From Enterococcus sp. DIV0660C (lineage in GTDB: Bacteria; Bacillota; Bacilli; Lactobacillales; Enterococcaceae), in contig NZ_JAFLWA010000004.1 in NCBI RefSeq assembly GCF_017316125.1, positions 33,878-97,877 of the forward strand: DNA of 64,000 bases. Direction: 5' to 3'. Position numbers and translations under genes: made by a program. Under the pieces are notes generated by a model. That model was not told the origin of the DNA. It saw only the letters and a list, made by a program, of their open reading frames with translations, and made no database searches. Below are positions 16,868 to 25,992 of this stretch, in pieces. Position 1 is the stretch's first letter. Each line of letters begins with the position of its first letter.

Positions 16868-17533
16868 TTATCCACTTATCCTGAAAGATTGTCCCTTGAC
16901 TGTTTCTATTAATTCGTTCAGGTGCTGACTGGCAGTTACTCCATCATCTTGTTTCAAACTTGTTTCTGAAAGAATAAATGACCCGCCAACTGCTATTACC
17001 TGAGAATGGTTCAAGTAATCGAGAACATTGGTCTCATCAATACCACCGGTGGGCAAAAATTTCACGTCATAAAAGGGCCCACTCAACGCCTTGATTGCCT
17101 TTAGCCCACCATAGATATCTGCTGGAAAAAATTTGACAATATGAATGCCATAATCCACTGCCTGTTGGATTTCACTAGGGGTTGCTGTTCCAGGGAATAC
17201 AGGGATATCTTGAGTTAAACTATATTCGATAACTTCTGGGATCACAGCTGGTGACACAATAAATTTCGCACCATTTTTAATTGCTGCCTTTGCCTGTGTC
17301 AATGTTCGCACAGTGCCCGCGCCCACCAACAGTTTTCCAGATTTTGCTAATTTTTTGATGGCTGCTTCTGCCAATTCACTACGAAATGTGACTTCAACTA
17401 ACGGTAACTGATTTGCTAACAGAATTTCTTCCAAGCGATCCAGATAGTCAAGATTCGTTGCAGTATAAAGCGGCAATAACTTTGCTTCCTCTATTTTTTG
17501 ATAAACTTCGCTTTGAACTGTCTGCATTTTCAA
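16868..17533 (-). CDS. kdgA: KDPG aldolase (2-keto-3-deoxy-6-phosphogluconate aldolase), 221 aa
   Basis: Class I aldolase that splits KDPG into pyruvate and glyceraldehyde-3-phosphate. It contains the catalytic Glu region LVEVTFRS, the loop GAGTVRTLTQA, the phosphate loop and Schiff-base Lys region IHIVKFFPADIYGG, and FLPTGGI. Length is normal. It is the last gene of the minus-strand PTS operon, 24 bases after uxuA. No KDG kinase is present in the window, which is notable since KdgA needs a phosphorylated substrate. Confidence 0.93.
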   Translation of the reverse strand: MKMQTVQSEVYQKIEEAKLLPLYTATNLDYLDRLEEILLANQLPLVEVTFRSELAEAAIKKLAKSGKLLVGAGTVRTLTQAKAAIKNGAKFIVSPAVIPEVIEYSLTQDIPVFPGTATPSEIQQAVDYGIHIVKFFPADIYGGLKAIKALSGPFYDVKFLPTGGIDETNVLDYLNHSQVIAVGGSFILSETSLKQDDGVTASQHLNELIETVKGQSFRISG

Positions 17534-17557
17534 ACTCGCTCCCTCACAAAACGTGAT

Positions 17558-18622
17558 CTATTTTTTTGCTTTTGTGATTGCTTCGTGTAACCCTTGCATA
17601 TAAGTGATTCCCATCGCTCGGTCATATAGACCATAACCCGGCATCGCTACTTCGCCCCAGATCGTTCGGCCATGGTCAGGGCGAATCACGCCATCAAAAC
17701 CAACATCCACTAAGGCTTGCATCAATGCATACATGTCAAGTGAACCTTCTGTTGACAAATGTGCTGTTTCTTTAAATTTTCTTTCTCCCATAAAGCCAAC
17801 ATTTCTAAAGTGAACAAAGTTGATTCGTTCCCCAACCTCATGAATGATTTCAACCAAGTCATTTGCTGGATCTGCTCCCAATGAACCAGTGCATAACGTG
17901 ATTCCGTTGTAAGGAGAATCAACAATTGATAAAATTCGTTTTAAGTCTGCTAGGTTTTTTGTAATGCGTGGAAAGCCAAAGATTTCCCAAGGTGGATCAT
18001 CCGGATGAATCGCCATTTTCACATCCATTTCTTCACAAACCGGAATAATTTTTTGCAAGAAATAGGTTAAATTGTCAAATAGAATTTCTTCCGTTACACC
18101 TTCATAAATTTCTACCAATCGATTGAATTTATCTAGACGTTCTTTCTCCCAGCCAGGTAAACGAAATCCTTTTGATTGGCTATGGATCAATGTATACATT
18201 TCACTTGGTTGCATGTCATCCACAACAGACTGATCATAAACTAATGAAAAGCTGCCATCTGCATTTTCATAAAACAAATTGGTCTTTGCCCAACCAAAAA
18301 TTGGCTTAAAGCTATAACAAATCAAATGCACGCCACACTTGGACAAATTCTTGATTGTCTGGATATAATTATCAATGTAATGATCTCTCTCATCAGTCCC
18401 TGCTTTGATTGCATCATGGATGGCTACACTTTCAATCCCCAATAATTCTAAGTTACCAGCTTCAACAGAATCTTTTAGTTTCTGAATTTCATCAACTGCC
18501 CAGACATCACCGGGTAGCTTATCCAACAAAGTACCTACGATTCCATTGATACCCGGAATTTGGCCTACATTTTCCAGCGGAATCGAGTCTCCTTGACCAT
18601 ACCATCTAAATCCCCACTTCAT
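17558..18622 (-). CDS. uxuA: Mannonate dehydratase, 354 aa
   Basis: This belongs to the UxuA family, which dehydrates D-mannonate to 2-keto-3-deoxygluconate. Typical blocks are FRWYGQGD at the start, VHLICYSFKPIFGW, MAIHPDDPPWEIFGFPRI, TLCTGSLGADP, INFVHFRN and DGVIRPDHGR, with metal-binding Cys and His residues in TLCTGS and HPDDPP. The length is close to the usual 350-390. It lies between EIIA and kdgA. There is no uxuB or uxaC in the window, so mannonate must come from elsewhere or the enzyme uses a related acid. Confidence 0.93.
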   Translation of the reverse strand: MKWGFRWYGQGDSIPLENVGQIPGINGIVGTLLDKLPGDVWAVDEIQKLKDSVEAGNLELLGIESVAIHDAIKAGTDERDHYIDNYIQTIKNLSKCGVHLICYSFKPIFGWAKTNLFYENADGSFSLVYDQSVVDDMQPSEMYTLIHSQSKGFRLPGWEKERLDKFNRLVEIYEGVTEEILFDNLTYFLQKIIPVCEEMDVKMAIHPDDPPWEIFGFPRITKNLADLKRILSIVDSPYNGITLCTGSLGADPANDLVEIIHEVGERINFVHFRNVGFMGERKFKETAHLSTEGSLDMYALMQALVDVGFDGVIRPDHGRTIWGEVAMPGYGLYDRAMGITYMQGLHEAITKAKK

Positions 18623-18639
18623 CTTGGCTTACGCCTCCT

Positions 18640-19083
18640 TTAAAAGTCATCTTCTTCATCATTTTCTTCAGTCATTGATGTATGCCATGCTTGTAAACTA
18701 TCTTCTCCTTGTGCAAGAATTGCCGGAGCAACTTGTTCTAAAGGCGTTTCAATCAATTGATGATTGATCGTTTCCAATAGCATAGGTAGGTTAACACCAC
18801 CGATGACATACACTTGTTCTTGAAGTGTTGGTTCTAATTGACTAACAGCTAGTACTGACTGATTATAAGGACTAGCACTTACTAAATCTGTTAACACAAT
18901 GACGCCATTCTCTTGATTGACTTCGTGAATTGCTTCTCCAATTTTTTTGCCCAACAGTTGCACATCATCTGCTTGGTTCAAACTAACAGTTGCTGTATTA
19001 TTCGTTGCCCCAATAATCACTGTGGCAGCATCTTTTAATCCCTCACTCAATGTACCATGTGTTGCAATCACGATCCCTAACAT
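18640..19083 (-). CDS. PTS EIIA component, mannose/fructose/sorbose family, 147 aa
   Basis: EIIA-Man fold with the phosphorylated His9 in [14 protein letters not shown], and [14 protein letters not shown] and [13 protein letters not shown] later. The tail is acidic ([10 protein letters not shown]), an extension also seen in the partner EIIC. The gene overlaps the 308-aa membrane gene upstream by 7 bases, implying translational coupling, and is followed by uxuA after 17 bases. Confidence 0.92.
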   Translation of the reverse strand: MLGIVIATHGTLSEGLKDAATVIIGATNNTATVSLNQADDVQLLGKKIGEAIHEVNQENGVIVLTDLVSASPYNQSVLAVSQLEPTLQEQVYVIGGVNLPMLLETINHQLIETPLEQVAPAILAQGEDSLQAWHTSMTEENDEEDDF

Positions 19084-20003
19084 GCTGTTTCCTCCTCGAC
19101 AGACAATTTTGATTCATTTTTTTTGAAAAAAGTCATCACTTTTGCGATATTTTCCATATTAAGTTCTTTTTGATCGAGCACCGCTCGACTTAAATAAAAG
19201 TCAGTTGTTTCCGCTTGATTTTCACCACTAAATAAATACATCGGCTGTTTTTCTAACAATCCTTCGGACACAACCTCAATACCGACTTTTTTAGCAACTT
19301 CACTGGTTTTCTTAGGCGCACCTAGTACTCTCAATGGTGCCTTTGCCCCAACACTATCCAATACGTACACTTCACAATTTTTCTTGATGACACTTTGTAA
19401 TACAGCAACTCCTTGCTCACCGAAACATCCTTCATCAAGCAATGCGTAGGCTGTTTTTTCATCTGGTTCTTCCATCATTGCTAGCAGCGTCAAGATAGAT
19501 GACGTATTCCGAACAAGATTTTTACGATTCGATAACCCTTGAGTGACCTTGCCTAAAAAATAAAAATAACTGGCAAAGACAGCAATTACGAGCCAAGAAC
19601 TCAAAGTAGTCACATCAAAAGTCAATGTTTGTTTCATTAAGTAAAGAATCGTCGCTATTAAGCCGATAAAAATCAGACTAACTGTGCCTAATAAAATAAA
19701 TTTAGTCGTAGCTTTCGCTTGTTCTTTTCGTTGAAACAAAGCATATGCCCCAACATGTCTAGGCGGGGTGTCATAATACGTGCAAATCACTCGCTCGGCA
19801 TTTTCAACATCGCCAACGTAAATATTTCTGGAAGAAGTTCTTTTTTGTTGGTTATATTCAATGATTTGTACGTCTTCTCGCATCGGTAAAATATCTGCAA
19901 TGGCTGCTGAGATAAATCTTGTTTTTTGTTTGTGTGTGCGCCGTAAGCGATAGATATATTGGTAACGAAACAACCAATCTTGAAAACGTTCCTTTTTTTG
20001 CAT
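19077..20003 (-). CDS. Membrane protein with a degenerate M28-peptidase-like fold, 308 aa
   Basis: Not a known PTS subunit. Two membrane segments (about 101-123 and 132-152) interrupt a soluble domain. On either side, three stretches look like M28 metallopeptidase blocks in the right order: [12 protein letters not shown] (74-82 region, where M28 has H-x-D), [15 protein letters not shown] (163-177, where M28 has NDNASG) and [16 protein letters not shown] (186-201). The metal ligands are mostly replaced, so it would be inactive. The protein sits between EIIB and EIIA of the PTS, where streptococcal GAG operons carry a YajC-like gene. A regulatory or scaffold role is possible. Similarity is by eye and tentative. 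Confidence 0.6.
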   Translation of the reverse strand: MQKKERFQDWLFRYQYIYRLRRTHKQKTRFISAAIADILPMREDVQIIEYNQQKRTSSRNIYVGDVENAERVICTYYDTPPRHVGAYALFQRKEQAKATTKFILLGTVSLIFIGLIATILYLMKQTLTFDVTTLSSWLVIAVFASYFYFLGKVTQGLSNRKNLVRNTSSILTLLAMMEEPDEKTAYALLDEGCFGEQGVAVLQSVIKKNCEVYVLDSVGAKAPLRVLGAPKKTSEVAKKVGIEVVSEGLLEKQPMYLFSGENQAETTDFYLSRAVLDQKELNMENIAKVMTFFKKNESKLSVEEETAC

Positions 20004-20088
20004 CGTACTCCCACCTAACCTTGCTCGTTTATTTTAGGAGTCTGGCGTTCAAATCCCAGACTCCATTTGCTGATCTTTCTACGTGATC

Positions 20089-20595
20089 TCACAAATCAAA
20101 TTTGCTTAAAATATCTTTTAACGTTGACTTTGGTGCAGATGGTGTTGCTTGGAAATAAATGTTTTCAACCCCATAATCTTCGTTCAATTCTTTTAGTTTT
20201 TGCGCATCTTCTTTATTTAAATAAACAGATTTGGTTACTAATAAATCTTTTTCTGGATCCTTTTGAGCAATCCCGCCAATATTTAGTTCTTTCATTGGCA
20301 CACCATGTTTGACTAAGTCATAGATCACACTTACTGTTTTAGCAATCAAGATACAGTTATATTCTTTAAATTCATATTCATCCCAGTAAAATTTCGCTTT
20401 ATCACTTGTGATAACAATCGTTTTTTGACCTGTGCGACTTCCCGCGTTTTTATAAAGGTCGCGCATGAATTTATCTTTTGCTACAACGTCATCCACTACA
20501 AAAATGGAATTGACACCACTCTTTTGTGACAAAGTCACCATTACTTGACCATGGATCAAACGTTCATCTACACGTGCTAAGTTTACTTTTCCCAT
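20089..20595 (-). CDS. PTS EIIB component, mannose/fructose/sorbose family, 168 aa
   Basis: EIIB-Man/Sor with the phosphorylated histidine in ARVDERLIHGQVMV, then the family blocks IFVVDDVVAKD and LNIGGIAQKD. The start is ATG 20595 with AAAGGAAG upstream; the longer GTG start at 20604 overlaps that site. It is 21 bases from the EIID gene. Gene order EIIC-EIID-EIIB-(308 aa)-EIIA is unusual, since most systems keep A or B first. Confidence 0.92.
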   Translation of the reverse strand: MGKVNLARVDERLIHGQVMVTLSQKSGVNSIFVVDDVVAKDKFMRDLYKNAGSRTGQKTIVITSDKAKFYWDEYEFKEYNCILIAKTVSVIYDLVKHGVPMKELNIGGIAQKDPEKDLLVTKSVYLNKEDAQKLKELNEDYGVENIYFQATPSAPKSTLKDILSKFDL

Positions 20596-20616
20596 CAAAA
20601 ACACTTCCTTTAATTT

Positions 20617-21486
20617 TTATAAAATTCCGATACCTGCTAAGACAATCAAAATCAAGGTTAGCCAGAGTAATGCTTGGGTTACCTTCAATCCTTTTTTGGT
20701 GTAGAACCAATACACACCCATCACGACTGCCAATGGCAACAAGCCTGGAACAATTTGGTCCAAGATGTCTTGAATGACGAAATCTTTACCAGAAATAACA
20801 AACTTCAAGGTTGATTCGACTTTGACATAATTACCAGCTAGGACGCCCATCATGAATAGTCCTAAAACAGATAATGTTTCAATTGCTGTTTGAATACCGG
20901 TACTTTGCATCAAACCAGTAGCATTTCGCCCCATTGCAAAAGCTTGTCTTGCAAAGAACACGCCTAAAATCGCTTGATACGTAGCAAAACAGATGAATGG
21001 GAACAACGCACCTAATGGGCTCCCTTGTTGGGCCCATGGAACTGCGATTGCGATAAAGATATATTGAACAGTTCCTGAGTCAATTGCATCCCCGATTCCT
21101 GCCAACGCCCCCATCAAACCAGCTTTTGTGTTGTACATCAAATCATCTTGCATCAAAACTTCGCTGTCAGTATATTCTTCCTCTGCGCGTTGTTGTTCCA
21201 TCGAAGACATCAAACCAGTGATTACGCCACCACCCCAACTCAACTGGGTATTGAAAAATAATAATTGTCGCTTATAAGCAGCTCTTCTAGCATCGTCATC
21301 TTTATACAATTTTTTTAAAATTGGCATCATTCCATACAGTAACGATGGTGCCAAATAGCGTTCAAACGAGTGCGGAATTTCATTCGCAAAATGCCAACGT
21401 AAATAGGCTTTCGTCACATCTTTTTTGGTAATTTCTTCTGGTGCTTGACTGTTTACTTGTGTTTTTTCAATTGCTTCTGTCATCAT
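20617..21486 (-). CDS. PTS EIID component, mannose family, 289 aa
   Basis: EIID-Man: the N-terminal cytoplasmic helical domain has WHFANEIPHSFERYLAPSLLYGM and LLFFNTQLSWGGGVITGLMSSMEQQRA. The middle has GLMGALAGIGDAIDSGTVQ, and about four membrane segments lie near the C-terminus. With EIIC it forms the membrane channel. It is 18 bases after EIIC. Substrate specificity cannot be read directly. Confidence 0.93.
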   Translation of the reverse strand: MMTEAIEKTQVNSQAPEEITKKDVTKAYLRWHFANEIPHSFERYLAPSLLYGMMPILKKLYKDDDARRAAYKRQLLFFNTQLSWGGGVITGLMSSMEQQRAEEEYTDSEVLMQDDLMYNTKAGLMGALAGIGDAIDSGTVQYIFIAIAVPWAQQGSPLGALFPFICFATYQAILGVFFARQAFAMGRNATGLMQSTGIQTAIETLSVLGLFMMGVLAGNYVKVESTLKFVISGKDFVIQDILDQIVPGLLPLAVVMGVYWFYTKKGLKVTQALLWLTLILIVLAGIGIL

Positions 21487-21504
21487 TCTTCCTCCTTACT
21501 TCAC

Positions 21505-22347
21505 TTAGAATCCATCATCGTAGTCATCGTCATCATCATCAAATGTTGTTGTCGCTGCAGTACCATTATCAGTAGCTGCTTGGACATGTTTTCCTTGTTG
21601 TGACTTCACGAAAATCAAAGCAATCAATACACCAAAGATTGCGTAAGTTACCATCGTGATTTCTAATGATTTGAAGACAACACTTAAGAAATAAGCCAAG
21701 AAGAAGAACACCATGTAATCTTTTCGACCAATAACATACACTGTCGTAGCAATCCCGATTGCCGCTAAACCACCACCAACGACCTCTAAAATATGGATGA
21801 CGACAGTTCCTTCTAAAGCAGTAATCACATCGGCAATAATTGGTGCCCCTAAGTAAAGCGCAATAAATACTAATGGTACGAATAACAGAAATGAAGCCAA
21901 GGTTGGATATAAGATAATCGAACGTTTGATTGCTTTATCATTCAAATCTTCAACAGCTTTATCCGTGTACTTCCCTAAAAATGTGTTGATAAAAAAACGT
22001 AATTGATATAAATAACTTCCTAATAATCCTACTGGAACCGCTACTGCAATCGCTGCTTCAGGTGAAAGATCTCCTAGAAGTGCTACTGGAACGGCAACTG
22101 CTGCTGCAATAGATGGTTCAGCTGGCATTGAACCTCCAGGTGAAAAGACACCCATATAAATCATTTGTAATGATGCCGTGATAATCATTGCTTGTGCCAC
22201 ATTTCCCATGATGACTCCGACAACTAATCCTGTCATCAATGGTGAGAATCGAAGTGTTAATGTTGCTCCTCCACCAAGCCATCTTGACATGATAGCTGCA
22301 ACCCATAAGGCGATCAATAAGCTTTGTATGATACTTAAATTTTCCAT
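21505..22347 (-). CDS. PTS EIIC component, mannose/sorbose family, 280 aa
   Basis: EIIC-Sor fold with about eight membrane segments, the block GGGATLTLRFSPLMTGLVVG, and QMIYMGVFSPGGSMPAEPSIA, which forms part of the sugar site in this family. The C-terminal tail is very acidic (DDDDDDYDDGF), matching the acidic tail on the EIIA of this system. A GGGGA ribosome site lies 5 bases before ATG. It is first of the PTS genes; a dehydrogenase precedes it by 77 bases. Confidence 0.93.
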   Translation of the reverse strand: MENLSIIQSLLIALWVAAIMSRWLGGGATLTLRFSPLMTGLVVGVIMGNVAQAMIITASLQMIYMGVFSPGGSMPAEPSIAAAVAVPVALLGDLSPEAAIAVAVPVGLLGSYLYQLRFFINTFLGKYTDKAVEDLNDKAIKRSIILYPTLASFLLFVPLVFIALYLGAPIIADVITALEGTVVIHILEVVGGGLAAIGIATTVYVIGRKDYMVFFFLAYFLSVVFKSLEITMVTYAIFGVLIALIFVKSQQGKHVQAATDNGTAATTTFDDDDDDYDDGF

Positions 22348-22424
22348 AAGTCCTCCCCTAAACCTTCGTTCATTTTTTTGACCTAACGACCTTTATTCCA
22401 CAAATTGATTTTATCAACTGATTT

Positions 22425-23423
22425 TTATACTAAATAATAGCTCTGACTTTGGACCGATCGTTCAGGTAACCGACCAGCAACAATTCGCTCGACATCTTCA
22501 ACACATTTTTTCCCCATCTCTTCTAAGCATTCCCTTGTATAAGCAGAGGTGTGTGGGGTCATTACAACATTTTCAAATGATAGATAAGGATGATCTTTTC
22601 TTCCTGGTTCTTCCTCCAAGACATCTGTAGCAAAACCAGCGATTTTTCCTGATCTTAGCCCTGCAACCAATGCTTCCTCATCGATCAAAGCACCTCTAGC
22701 ACTATTTGATAGATAAACTTGATCCTTCATTTTTTTGATTTCAGCCGTTGAAATCATATGATAATTTTCTTCTGTGAGATTCGCACATAAACAGATAATA
22801 TCGGCTGAAGCAAGTAATTCACTCAATTCGACTTTTTTTGCACCAAAGCTTTGTAAATACAAATCTGATTTATAAGGATCATATGCCAAAACTTCGCAAC
22901 GAAAACCATTTCGTAAAATTTCGACCACACAGCTCCCTGTGTTTCCAACTCCGATTACGCCAACTGTTTTGTTGAAGAGTGCCCGACCAACAAATTGTGC
23001 ACGATTTTCCCAGTGATCCTTTTTCACACTGGCATCTGCTTCAACTGTACATCTTAAAATAGCTAACAAGTTTGTGATATTGTTTTCGGCTACAGCATCA
23101 CGCTCAACCAATGCTGGAATGATCGAAACGATCGTTCCTTTTTCTTTTGCTGCTTCGAGGTCGATGTTGTTATATCCAATACCATGGCGAGAAATCAAAC
23201 GTAATTCATCTTTGTACTCAAAAAATTCTTTCGTAAAAAACGGGGTAACACTAGCAATAATCACATTGTAGCCATGCAACACTTCTGCCAGTTCTTTCCC
23301 AGATATCTCACCATCTACAGTAAAATGTTTGACAGTTCCTAACGCTTCCAAGCGTCGTAAATGTTCAGGAAATATTTTGCCAAAGCTACTCGAATTCACA
23401 ATTGCGATTTGATACTTAGACAT
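22425..23423 (-). CDS. D-2-hydroxyacid dehydrogenase family protein, 332 aa
   Basis: Formate/glycerate dehydrogenase-type NAD(P)-binding enzyme. The Rossmann motif is VGVIGVGNTGSCVVEIL. The catalytic Arg lies in LISRHGIGYNNIDLEAA, the Glu in LEEEP and the His in VMTPHTSAYT. The ATG at 23423 is preferred because GGAGTAAGG precedes it; the longer frame would overlap the gene upstream. Next to a PTS and a 6-phosphogluconate dehydrogenase-like gene, it could reduce a 2-keto-aldonate phosphate. Glyoxylate or 3-phosphoglycerate activity cannot be excluded. Confidence 0.88.
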   Translation of the reverse strand: MSKYQIAIVNSSSFGKIFPEHLRRLEALGTVKHFTVDGEISGKELAEVLHGYNVIIASVTPFFTKEFFEYKDELRLISRHGIGYNNIDLEAAKEKGTIVSIIPALVERDAVAENNITNLLAILRCTVEADASVKKDHWENRAQFVGRALFNKTVGVIGVGNTGSCVVEILRNGFRCEVLAYDPYKSDLYLQSFGAKKVELSELLASADIICLCANLTEENYHMISTAEIKKMKDQVYLSNSARGALIDEEALVAGLRSGKIAGFATDVLEEEPGRKDHPYLSFENVVMTPHTSAYTRECLEEMGKKCVEDVERIVAGRLPERSVQSQSYYLV

Positions 23424-23436
23424 TTCCTTACTCCTC

Positions 23437-24348
23437 TCATTCTTTTTTGATAACTTCATGACCTCCAAAACCATTTCGCAAAGCAGAAACAACTTTTGCG
23501 GAAAAACTATCTTCTTCCTGTGATAGATTTCTCATGAATAAACTCATGGCAATCACTGGAACGGGGACATCCATTGCTAGCGCTGTTTCTACTGTCCACT
23601 TTGCCTCACCAGAAGCAGCTACGATTCCGCGATAATCTGCCAATTTAGGACTTTGTCGAAATTGTTCTTCTGCGATTTCCATTAACCAGCCTCGAATAAC
23701 GGAACCATGATTCCAAACACGAGCTACTTTTGCCAAATCGAAATCATAGTCACTTTGTTCGACTAATTGGAAGCCTTCACCAATTGCTTGCATCATGCCA
23801 TATTCGATTCCATTATGGACCATTTTCAAAAAGTGACCACTTCCGGCTGGGCCTGCATATAAGTAACCGTTTTCAATTGAAAGGTCTTTAAATAATTGCT
23901 CGATCGATAAAAAAATTGCTTTGTTTCCGCCAATCATCAGACACGCATCATTTCTTGCACCAGAAATTCCACCTGATGTTCCACAATCGAAATAATAAAT
24001 ACCACGTTCTTCAAAAATAGCTGATCGCCGAACTGAATCTTGATAATTTGAGTTTCCACCTTCAATCACAATATCTTTTGGTGCTAACAGTGGTAACAAT
24101 TGCTCTAACACTCGATCAGTTGGTTCTCCTGCGGGTAACATCAACCAAATGATTTTTTGTTCTAGCTTCTCTTCTTGATAAGAAGCTAGCAAGTCTTCGA
24201 CTGTTTGAAACGTTTTGATCCCTTCATGTTTCGCAATATTCAATGTTTCTTCAGATAGGTCTGTCCCCTTTACGTCATAGCCGCGCTCTTTCAAATTGAT
24301 TGCTAAGTTCATCCCCATCTTGCCTAATCCAACAAAACTCACTTCCAT
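23437..24348 (-). CDS. 6-phosphogluconate dehydrogenase-like protein (short, YqeC type), 303 aa
   Basis: N-terminal Rossmann motif MEVSFVGLGKMGMNLAINL, then IEGGNSNYQDS, and the substrate loop FDCGTSGGISGARNDACLMIGG with KMVHNGIEYGMMQAIGEGF (catalytic Lys-x-x-His-Asn). This is the short, roughly 300-residue decarboxylating 6PGDH class rather than the 470-residue Gnd. In enterococci gluconate entering by a PTS gives 6-phosphogluconate for such an enzyme. First gene of the minus-strand cluster, divergent from an RpiR regulator with perfect palindromes between them. Confidence 0.88.
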   Translation of the reverse strand: MEVSFVGLGKMGMNLAINLKERGYDVKGTDLSEETLNIAKHEGIKTFQTVEDLLASYQEEKLEQKIIWLMLPAGEPTDRVLEQLLPLLAPKDIVIEGGNSNYQDSVRRSAIFEERGIYYFDCGTSGGISGARNDACLMIGGNKAIFLSIEQLFKDLSIENGYLYAGPAGSGHFLKMVHNGIEYGMMQAIGEGFQLVEQSDYDFDLAKVARVWNHGSVIRGWLMEIAEEQFRQSPKLADYRGIVAASGEAKWTVETALAMDVPVPVIAMSLFMRNLSQEEDSFSAKVVSALRNGFGGHEVIKKE

Positions 24349-24378
24349 GATAGCGCCTCCATTTCTATATCTCCATTA

Positions 24379-24411
24379 TACAAAAAAATATTTTTTTGTA
24401 AATACAAAAAA
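24379..24411. promoter_or_regulatory. Overlapping palindromic operators between gnd-like and rpiR genes
   Basis: A perfect 22-base palindrome at 24379-24400 (TACAAAAAAAT and its complement ATTTTTTTGTA) overlaps a second one, TTTTTTGTA at 24392-24400 with TACAAAAAA at 24403-24411. They lie midway between divergent starts, so the RpiR protein probably controls both directions from here. Confidence 0.7.
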
Positions 24412-24483
24412 TAAAAATTTTTTCGTTTGATTTTTTTTACAAAACATTATATCCTTTATTTAGAGAGTAAAGGGGGAACACAT

Positions 24484-25332
24484 ATGTCTGTATCCATTCG
24501 CTTACAAATAAGAACGATGTACAATGATTTCAGTCCAAAGGAGCAAGCCATTGCAGATTACGTGCTAGAAAATTCAAGTAAAGTAGCTCACAGTTCCATT
24601 AGTGATTTAGCGAATGAACTTGGAATCGCTGACTCCACTTTTTTTCAATTTACGAAAAAACTTGGTTACAATGGATTCAAAGATTTCAAAATGGCGATGC
24701 TCATTCAAGAAAATGATTTTTCTGCGATTGCGATCCATGAAAATATTGATCAAAATGATACAGAACTGACTATGGCACAAAAAGTGTTTGATTCAAATAT
24801 CACTACTTTGAATGATACACAAATATTATTACGACAAGAAGATTTAAAAAAAGCGGTTGATTTGATCAACAATTCTGATCGGCTATTCTTCTTTGGTGTA
24901 GGTGGGTCTGAAATTGTTGCAACTGATGCTTATCACAAATTTTTGCGTTCGCCAATCTCAGTTTTTCACAGCACGGATTACCATATCCAATTAATGGAAG
25001 CTTCTCTTTTGACACCTACTGATTGTGCAATCTTGATTTCCCATACAGGTCAATCGAAAGAAACGATTCGTTTAGCAGAGACAGTCAAAGCTACTGGAGC
25101 CAAAGTAATCGTCGTCACGAGCCAAGCTCATTCCCCTTTGGCTAAACTTGGTGATGTGGTCTTTATTTCCATTGCAGAAGAGACAGAATTTCGTTCGGAA
25201 GCTTTAGCTTCGCGGATTTCTCAACTAAGTATCATGGACTCGCTTTACGTTATTTTGATGTTTTATAATCAAGAAGAAGCGCGTGACTCGATTTCCAAAG
25301 TTCGTCGAGTCATTGCTCGTAGCAAACAATAA
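24484..25332 (+). CDS. RpiR/MurR-family regulator, 282 aa
   Basis: HTH_6 domain (FSPKEQAIADYVL, LGIADSTFFQFTKKLGYNGFKDFK) followed by a SIS domain (LFFFGVGGSEIVATDAYHKF, AILISHTGQSKETIRLAE). The start is ATG 24484 with AAAGGGGG upstream; the longer frame has no ribosome site. Divergent from the 6PGDH-like/PTS operon, so it is the likely regulator of that hexonate-type system, sensing a phosphorylated sugar acid. A terminator follows the stop. Confidence 0.9.
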   Translation: MSVSIRLQIRTMYNDFSPKEQAIADYVLENSSKVAHSSISDLANELGIADSTFFQFTKKLGYNGFKDFKMAMLIQENDFSAIAIHENIDQNDTELTMAQKVFDSNITTLNDTQILLRQEDLKKAVDLINNSDRLFFFGVGGSEIVATDAYHKFLRSPISVFHSTDYHIQLMEASLLTPTDCAILISHTGQSKETIRLAETVKATGAKVIVVTSQAHSPLAKLGDVVFISIAEETEFRSEALASRISQLSIMDSLYVILMFYNQEEARDSISKVRRVIARSKQ

Positions 25333-25381
25333 AAAATTCCACCCACCATTAGTCGATTACCAATGGTGAGTGGAATTTTTG
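25333..25381 (+). terminator. rpiR terminator
   Basis: AAAAATTCCACCCACCATT and AATGGTGAGTGGAATTTTT flank a short loop directly after the stop codon. Confidence 0.8.
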
Positions 25382-25542
25382 TTTAGATGCTGGAGGTAGA
25401 GTGTTTGTTGTTTCAATCAAAAAAGAAAAAATAAACCATTCCTACATCATAGAAAATAGCACTCATCCACAAAAAAAAACAGGCAACTAAGTTTTCCCTA
25501 CCATTCTTCACTAGTTTGTCTGTTTTTTTGAATTATGTTTAC

Positions 25543-25770
25543 TTAATCAATCACTTGCTTCACCTTAAACTCTTTTGTCTGCTCCGATTTTTCTTCTCGA
25601 CTCGCTAATTCAAACAAAATATGTTCTCCACTCGATTCGTCTTCCACGATGACTAATTTTCCCAATGGCTGGCGTTGATCTTTCACGATTTGTGCTTCAC
25701 GAATCAATTCTTTTGGATCACGTTTTGCTGCTAACGCATTTCCTAAATTAAAAAAAACTGTTTCTTCCAT
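25543..25770 (-). CDS. Small unknown soluble protein, 75 aa
   Basis: I do not recognise this family. The start is ATG 25770 with GGAGGA. It has a charged helical start (FFNLGNALAAKRDPKELI) and a short beta segment (KLVIVEDESSGEHILFEL) with an acidic and then basic tail. It appears to be its own transcription unit: a TATAAT-containing promoter lies near 25865-25872 on the minus strand and a terminator-like hairpin (AAAAACAGGCAAACTA-like arms, 25474-25529) follows. It sits between the two sugar operons. Confidence 0.6.
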   Translation of the reverse strand: MEETVFFNLGNALAAKRDPKELIREAQIVKDQRQPLGKLVIVEDESSGEHILFELASREEKSEQTKEFKVKQVID

Positions 25771-25940
25771 CCTGATTCCTCCCATTTCCACCGATGTTTG
25801 GCTTGTTCTCAAAGCTTGAACTCTTTACGCGTTGGAACCTATCTGCTGAAAATTCTATAGTGTTATTATACCATGCGTCAGAAAAACAATGTGCTTTGGA
25901 CATACTCATTCATAAAAAAATAAATTGATTCTAAAAGTAG

Positions 25941-25979
25941 AAAAAAATGGAGCAAAACATTCGCACGTTTTGCTCCACT
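25941..25979 (-). terminator. Terminator of the ABC/lyase operon
   Basis: TGGAGCAAAAC and GTTTTGCTCCA arms are followed on the minus strand by seven T. It lies 13 bases after the stop of the PhnP-like gene and ends that operon. Confidence 0.8.
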
Positions 25980-25992
25980 CTTCTCTTCATCC

